Below are positions 5,481 to 10,354 of a stretch of DNA of 10,354 nucleotides, in pieces; within the stretch, counting starts at the first letter, position 1; every line of letters starts with the position of its first letter. This stretch comes from an uncultured Eubacteriales bacterium (GTDB lineage Bacteria > Bacillota > Clostridia > Oscillospirales > Oscillospiraceae). A program made the translations under genes and the position numbers. A model generated the notes under the pieces. It saw only the letters and a program-made list of their open reading frames with translations. It was not told where the DNA came from and did no database searches. The stretch lies in the NCBI GenBank assembly GCA_900549405.1, contig URNZ01000063.1, forward strand, positions 1 to 10,354. The letters run 5' to 3'.

Positions 5481-7967
5481 TTAGGAATTTGCCAGCCGGA
5501 TGAGCTGGATGCGCTTGGTGCGGGCGTCCCCCTCGATGTGCAGCTTGGAGTAGATCTGATTGACATACTGCTTCACGCTGCCCTCGGACAGGAACAGCTG
5601 CTGGGCGATTTCACGGTTGCTCAGGCGCTGGACGGCCAGGGCGGCCACCTCACGCTCCCGCTGGGTGAGAGGGGCGAAGGCGGCGGGGCAGGCGTCCTGC
5701 TCCGTCAGGCGGCGGCACCGGGCCAGCCACTGGGGTCCTAACTGGGCGATCTGCTCTGTCAGGGGGGAGGGGGGACACAGGGGCAGGAGATTTTTCAGAT
5801 AGCGGAAGTTCTCCACAAAGGGCAGGACCAGCCCGTCGGGCTGGGCGTCCGCCAGGGCGGCGTGCAGGAGCGCCAGGGCGTCCGTCTCTTTGCCCAGCAT
5901 GGCATAGGCCGCCGCCGTCTGCAAGTTGATATGCAGGGCCACCAGGGCATAGTGCAGCCCGCCGCAGGCCGCCAGCAGGCCGGGGGCGCGGCCAATGACC
6001 TTGGCCCAGGCCCCCTGGGCCAGATAGACCTGGTTTTCGATCAGGTCCATCATGGGCCGTCCGGGGGCCAGAAAGTTCACCGAGGCCAGCCGGTGCCCGG
6101 CGAAAAGCTCCGGTATCTGCGCTGTGTCCTCCAGCAGGGCATAGTAATAGGCGCAGGCGGCGGTGAAGATGTTCACCCAGGAGATGTTGTGCTGCCCCAG
6201 CAGGGCGGCGCGGCGCTGCTCCGGGGCATACCGCAGGGGCGTGTCGGCACACAGGGACAGGCGCAGGGCCAGAAAGTCGGCGCACAGGGCCATGTTCTCC
6301 TGGCCGTTGCCCTCGATCTGGGCATAGGAGCGCTCCAGGGCGATGTGGGCGTCGGCAAAGCGGCCCCGCATCAGGGCGGCCTCCCCGGCCATGATGGTCT
6401 CCGCCCCCTGGCCGTGGCCCCGGGTGATCTTATAGTAGTGGGGCATACACTCGTCCATCTCGGCCAGCTCCCGGTCCAGAGCCCCGTTCTGGCGGTGGAA
6501 CATCATCAGCACTGAGGGGGAGCCGAAGGTCCAACCGCCGCTGTTCTGGATGCTGATGGCCGGGCGGGACATCTGGGCGCTGGCGCTGCGGTGCAGGCGG
6601 CTCATGGCGCTGATGTCGTTGTACATCAAAAAGCTGGTGATCAGGTCGCACTCCCCCAGCAGGTTCCCCCGCTCCTCTGGGTCCATGTCCGGGTTTTCGT
6701 CGATGGCGGACAGCAGCAGCTCCTTCAGCTCCAGCATTTTGGGGATGCGCCGCCAGTTGAACATGCTGCGCATGAGCACCAGCAGGGCCAGGGGGTGGGC
6801 CTTCAGCGTCTCCGGCGGGCACCGGTCCAAAAAGTCCAGCACCGTCTCTGGCTTCAGGGAGGAGAGGAGGATGCCCGCGTCGTCCCGGACCACCCGCAGC
6901 AGGGCGTGGTCGTCTCCGCCCCGGCGATAGGCGGCGATGGCGTGGAGATACTGCCGCCGCTGCTCGTACCACCGGCCATAGCGGCGGTGATAGTCGGTCT
7001 GCCGGCTTTGGGGCAGGGCGAGAAAAGCCCGCCGGGCGCACTCCTTCATCATGTGGTGGAAGCGATAGGCGCAGCCGTCGGGCAGGCGAGTGACAAAGGC
7101 GTTCTGCCCGGTGAGCGCGGCCAGCACCGCCTCCGCGTCCTCATATCCGGTGATCGCCCGGGCCATGTCCACGGTGAACTCGTCGGCCAGGCCCATCACC
7201 GCCAGAAACTCCCGCTGGCGGGGGGCCAGGGGGTCGATCATGGCGGCGGAGAACATGGCATAGATGTCCGAGCGGCTGTCTGGCAGGGCCCCCCGCTCGG
7301 CCAGGGTGCGCAGGTTCAGATAGATGGCGGAGAACCACCCCTCGCTGGAATAGAGCAGGGTCTCGATCTGCGCCTCAGAGAGCTGGGCCCCGCACCGGTG
7401 GGCATAGACGGCCAGCTCCGTGTGGTTCAGCCGCAGCTGGTCCGTGCCGATGAGACACAGCCGCCGCCCCAGGCGGACGGTCTCCTCCGGGGGGAGGAAG
7501 CGGTCCCGGCTGGCCACGATCAGGTGGACGGACTGGGGCAGCCGGTTGGCCAGGGTACACAGAAAGGCGGCGGCCCGGCCATCGGTGAGCAGGTGGAAGT
7601 CGTCGATGAAGATATACCAGGGGATCTCCCCGGCAAAGGCCCGACACAGGTCATCAGACAGCAGGCTGGCCCCGGCGTCGTCGGTGGGGCAGGGGCAGTC
7701 GGCCAGAAAGTCCAGTCCGGCGTGGACAAAGGCGTCCTGCACGCTCTTCCAGAAGATGGCCAGGTTGTCGGAATAGACGCTGACCCGCACGATATGCACC
7801 GGCCCCTCCTGGGCACGCTGAGAGAGGTACCAGTTTACCGCCGTGGTCTTGCCATAGCCCATGGGGGCCACCACTGTGGTCAGCCCGCAGCGGGCGATGG
7901 GCCGCAGGCACTCCTGCAATCGCTCCGAGATGTAGATGGTATTCAGATCGCCCTTCCGCTTAGGCAT
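5481..7967 (-). CDS. MalT/LAL-type LuxR-family transcriptional regulator (828 aa)
   Basis: A large ATP-dependent transcription activator of the MalT (LAL) group: ligand and ATP binding drive oligomerisation, then a C-terminal helix-turn-helix binds DNA. In order, the protein shows a Walker A loop APMGYGKTT (34-42), a Walker B strand WYIFIDDFH (117-124), an ASRD sensor-like motif (152-155), the SEGWFSAIYL segment (208-217) and a YRFHHMMKE winged-helix motif (301-309). A long helical, TPR-like region of about 400 residues follows, and then a LuxR helix-turn-helix (LTQREREVAALAVQRLSNRE and LSEGSVKQYVNQIYSKL, about 767-808). The length is usual for the group. The ATG at 7967 is supported by GGAGGA seven bases upstream; an in-frame extension to 8141 would translate a palindromic repeat and is rejected. 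The gene lies immediately upstream of the lipoprotein operon and in the same direction, so that operon is its likeliest target; its ligand is unknown. Confidence 0.94.
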   Translation of the reverse strand: MPKRKGDLNTIYISERLQECLRPIARCGLTTVVAPMGYGKTTAVNWYLSQRAQEGPVHIVRVSVYSDNLAIFWKSVQDAFVHAGLDFLADCPCPTDDAGASLLSDDLCRAFAGEIPWYIFIDDFHLLTDGRAAAFLCTLANRLPQSVHLIVASRDRFLPPEETVRLGRRLCLIGTDQLRLNHTELAVYAHRCGAQLSEAQIETLLYSSEGWFSAIYLNLRTLAERGALPDSRSDIYAMFSAAMIDPLAPRQREFLAVMGLADEFTVDMARAITGYEDAEAVLAALTGQNAFVTRLPDGCAYRFHHMMKECARRAFLALPQSRQTDYHRRYGRWYEQRRQYLHAIAAYRRGGDDHALLRVVRDDAGILLSSLKPETVLDFLDRCPPETLKAHPLALLVLMRSMFNWRRIPKMLELKELLLSAIDENPDMDPEERGNLLGECDLITSFLMYNDISAMSRLHRSASAQMSRPAISIQNSGGWTFGSPSVLMMFHRQNGALDRELAEMDECMPHYYKITRGHGQGAETIMAGEAALMRGRFADAHIALERSYAQIEGNGQENMALCADFLALRLSLCADTPLRYAPEQRRAALLGQHNISWVNIFTAACAYYYALLEDTAQIPELFAGHRLASVNFLAPGRPMMDLIENQVYLAQGAWAKVIGRAPGLLAACGGLHYALVALHINLQTAAAYAMLGKETDALALLHAALADAQPDGLVLPFVENFRYLKNLLPLCPPSPLTEQIAQLGPQWLARCRRLTEQDACPAAFAPLTQREREVAALAVQRLSNREIAQQLFLSEGSVKQYVNQIYSKLHIEGDARTKRIQLIRLANS

Positions 7968-7979
7968 AGCAGCGTCCTC

Positions 7980-7993
7980 CGTTTTTAAAAACG
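7980..7993. promoter_or_regulatory. 14 bp perfect palindrome abutting the regulator's ribosome binding site
   Basis: CGTTTTTAAAAACG is a perfect 14 bp palindrome whose last base overlaps the first base of the GGAGGA ribosome binding site (7975-7980, minus strand) of the LuxR-type gene. It could be an operator (for example for autoregulation) or simply an AT-rich spacer. The symmetry is seen directly; the function is a guess. Confidence 0.35.
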
Positions 7994-8009
7994 TAAATTG
8001 AGCGCTCTT

Positions 8010-8121
8010 GTCATTGCGAGGAGGCCCGCAGGGCCGACGTGGCAATCCGTTTCCACGTCCAGCAGCCCTCGTGGGAGAGAAAGAACACGGATTCCCACGT
8101 CGCTTCGCTCCTCGGAATGAC
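8010..8121. repeat. 112 bp palindromic interspersed repeat (REP/MITE-like)
   Basis: The element begins GTCATTGCGAGGAGG and ends CTCCTCGGAATGAC, with long imperfect terminal inverted repeats (8010-8049 and 8088-8121). The two arms share GTCATT-CGAGGAG and GACGTGG-AATCCG but differ at the same internal point: the left has GGCCCGCAGGGCC and the right has GCGAAGC, each a small self-complementary hairpin of its own. A further inner stem pairs CCACG (8053-8057) with CGTGG (8070-8074). 'GTCATTGCGAGG...AATGAC' palindromes of this kind are known as dispersed non-coding repeats in many bacteria. It carries no gene. It lies between the candidate promoter and the start of the LuxR-type gene, so it would be transcribed as a structured leader. 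Confidence 0.85.
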
Positions 8122-8141
8122 ACAAGATCATCACTGCCCAT

Positions 8142-8170
8142 ATTGTAACATATCAGGATGAACTTTGGAA
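8142..8170 (-). promoter_or_regulatory. Candidate promoter of the LuxR-type regulator gene
   Basis: On the minus strand TACAAT (8142-8147, five of six matches to the -10 consensus) is preceded by TG at the extended -10 position and, 17 bases further upstream, by TTCCAA (8165-8170), a weak -35. Transcription would begin near 8135, giving a leader of about 170 bases that contains the palindromic repeat. It is the best sigma-A-like promoter that I see between the secA terminator and the regulator gene. Confidence 0.5.
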
Positions 8171-8208
8171 GATGCCGGAAAAGAAAACTGCCCCGGCGGC
8201 GGATGGAG

Positions 8209-8254
8209 AAAAAGCTGCGGAGAACCTGCCAAACCGGCGTTCTCCGCAGCTTTT
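8209..8254 (-). terminator. Intrinsic terminator of secA
   Basis: A perfect 12 bp stem (GCTGCGGAGAAC at 8214-8225 with GTTCTCCGCAGC at 8239-8250), extended by A:T pairs on the outside, and with a small inner GCC/GGC stem in the loop. Read on the minus strand it is followed by TTTTTCTC (8213-8206). It lies 16 bases after the secA stop, so it separates secA from the regulator gene. A T-rich stretch on the plus strand also follows, so it could work in both directions, although no plus-strand gene approaches it. Confidence 0.9.
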
Positions 8255-8269
8255 ATTTCGTTTTAAATT

Positions 8270-10354
<2,085 letters not shown>

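Noticed and set aside
6591..7988. A long plus-strand open frame (about 465 codons) across the LuxR-type gene
   Set aside because: It is antisense to a clearly real, motif-rich gene. Its translation is rich in Gly, Gln, Val and His without domain pattern, as expected for the opposite strand of GC-rich coding DNA, and no ribosome binding site or family match is seen.
7968..8141. N-terminal extension of the LuxR-type regulator by 58 codons
   Set aside because: The added codons read through the palindromic repeat and there is a proper ribosome binding site for ATG 7967.

Overview
The window looks like chromosomal DNA from a GC-rich (about 60% by eye) Clostridia-type Firmicute, most likely an Oscillospiraceae gut bacterium of the Flavonifractor/Pseudoflavonifractor/Oscillibacter kind. 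This rests on AGGAGG-type ribosome binding sites before nearly every gene, a SecA of clostridial type, lipoproteins with Gram-positive-style signal peptides, and a palindromic interspersed repeat. The taxonomic call is inference; no rRNA is present.

Layout. The 3' end of rpoC (+ strand) enters at the left and stops at 298. A strong bidirectional terminator (330-369) separates it from everything else, which lies on the minus strand and should be read from right to left. secA (5' end outside the window) ends at 8270 and has its own terminator (8209-8254). A roughly 300 bp regulatory interval follows, with a candidate promoter (8142-8170), a 112 bp palindromic repeat (8010-8121) and a 14 bp palindrome (7980-7993). 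It leads into an 828-residue MalT/LAL-type LuxR regulator (7967-5481). A terminator-like hairpin (5413-5454) sits directly against the ribosome binding site of the next gene.

That next gene, a DUF2442-like protein probably starting at TTG 5393, heads a tight seven-gene run with gaps of 30 nt or less: DUF2442-like, four consecutive lipoproteins (205, 272, 438 and 305 aa), a two-helix membrane protein resembling DUF3137, and a 66-residue membrane protein whose start overlaps the previous stop as ATGA. The run ends at the terminator shared with rpoC.

The part most worth attention is this lipoprotein/membrane-protein cassette. Three of the four lipoproteins carry a recurrent 'hydrophobic-x-G-x-W' strand module, twice in two of them. 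Two carry D-x-x-x-D-G-x-x-D loops like calcium-binding or EF-hand-type loops, one of them close to consensus. The cassette lies just downstream of a large signal-sensing regulator and behind a potential attenuator. I infer an envelope-associated, conditionally expressed system of unknown function. rpoC and secA are ordinary housekeeping genes.
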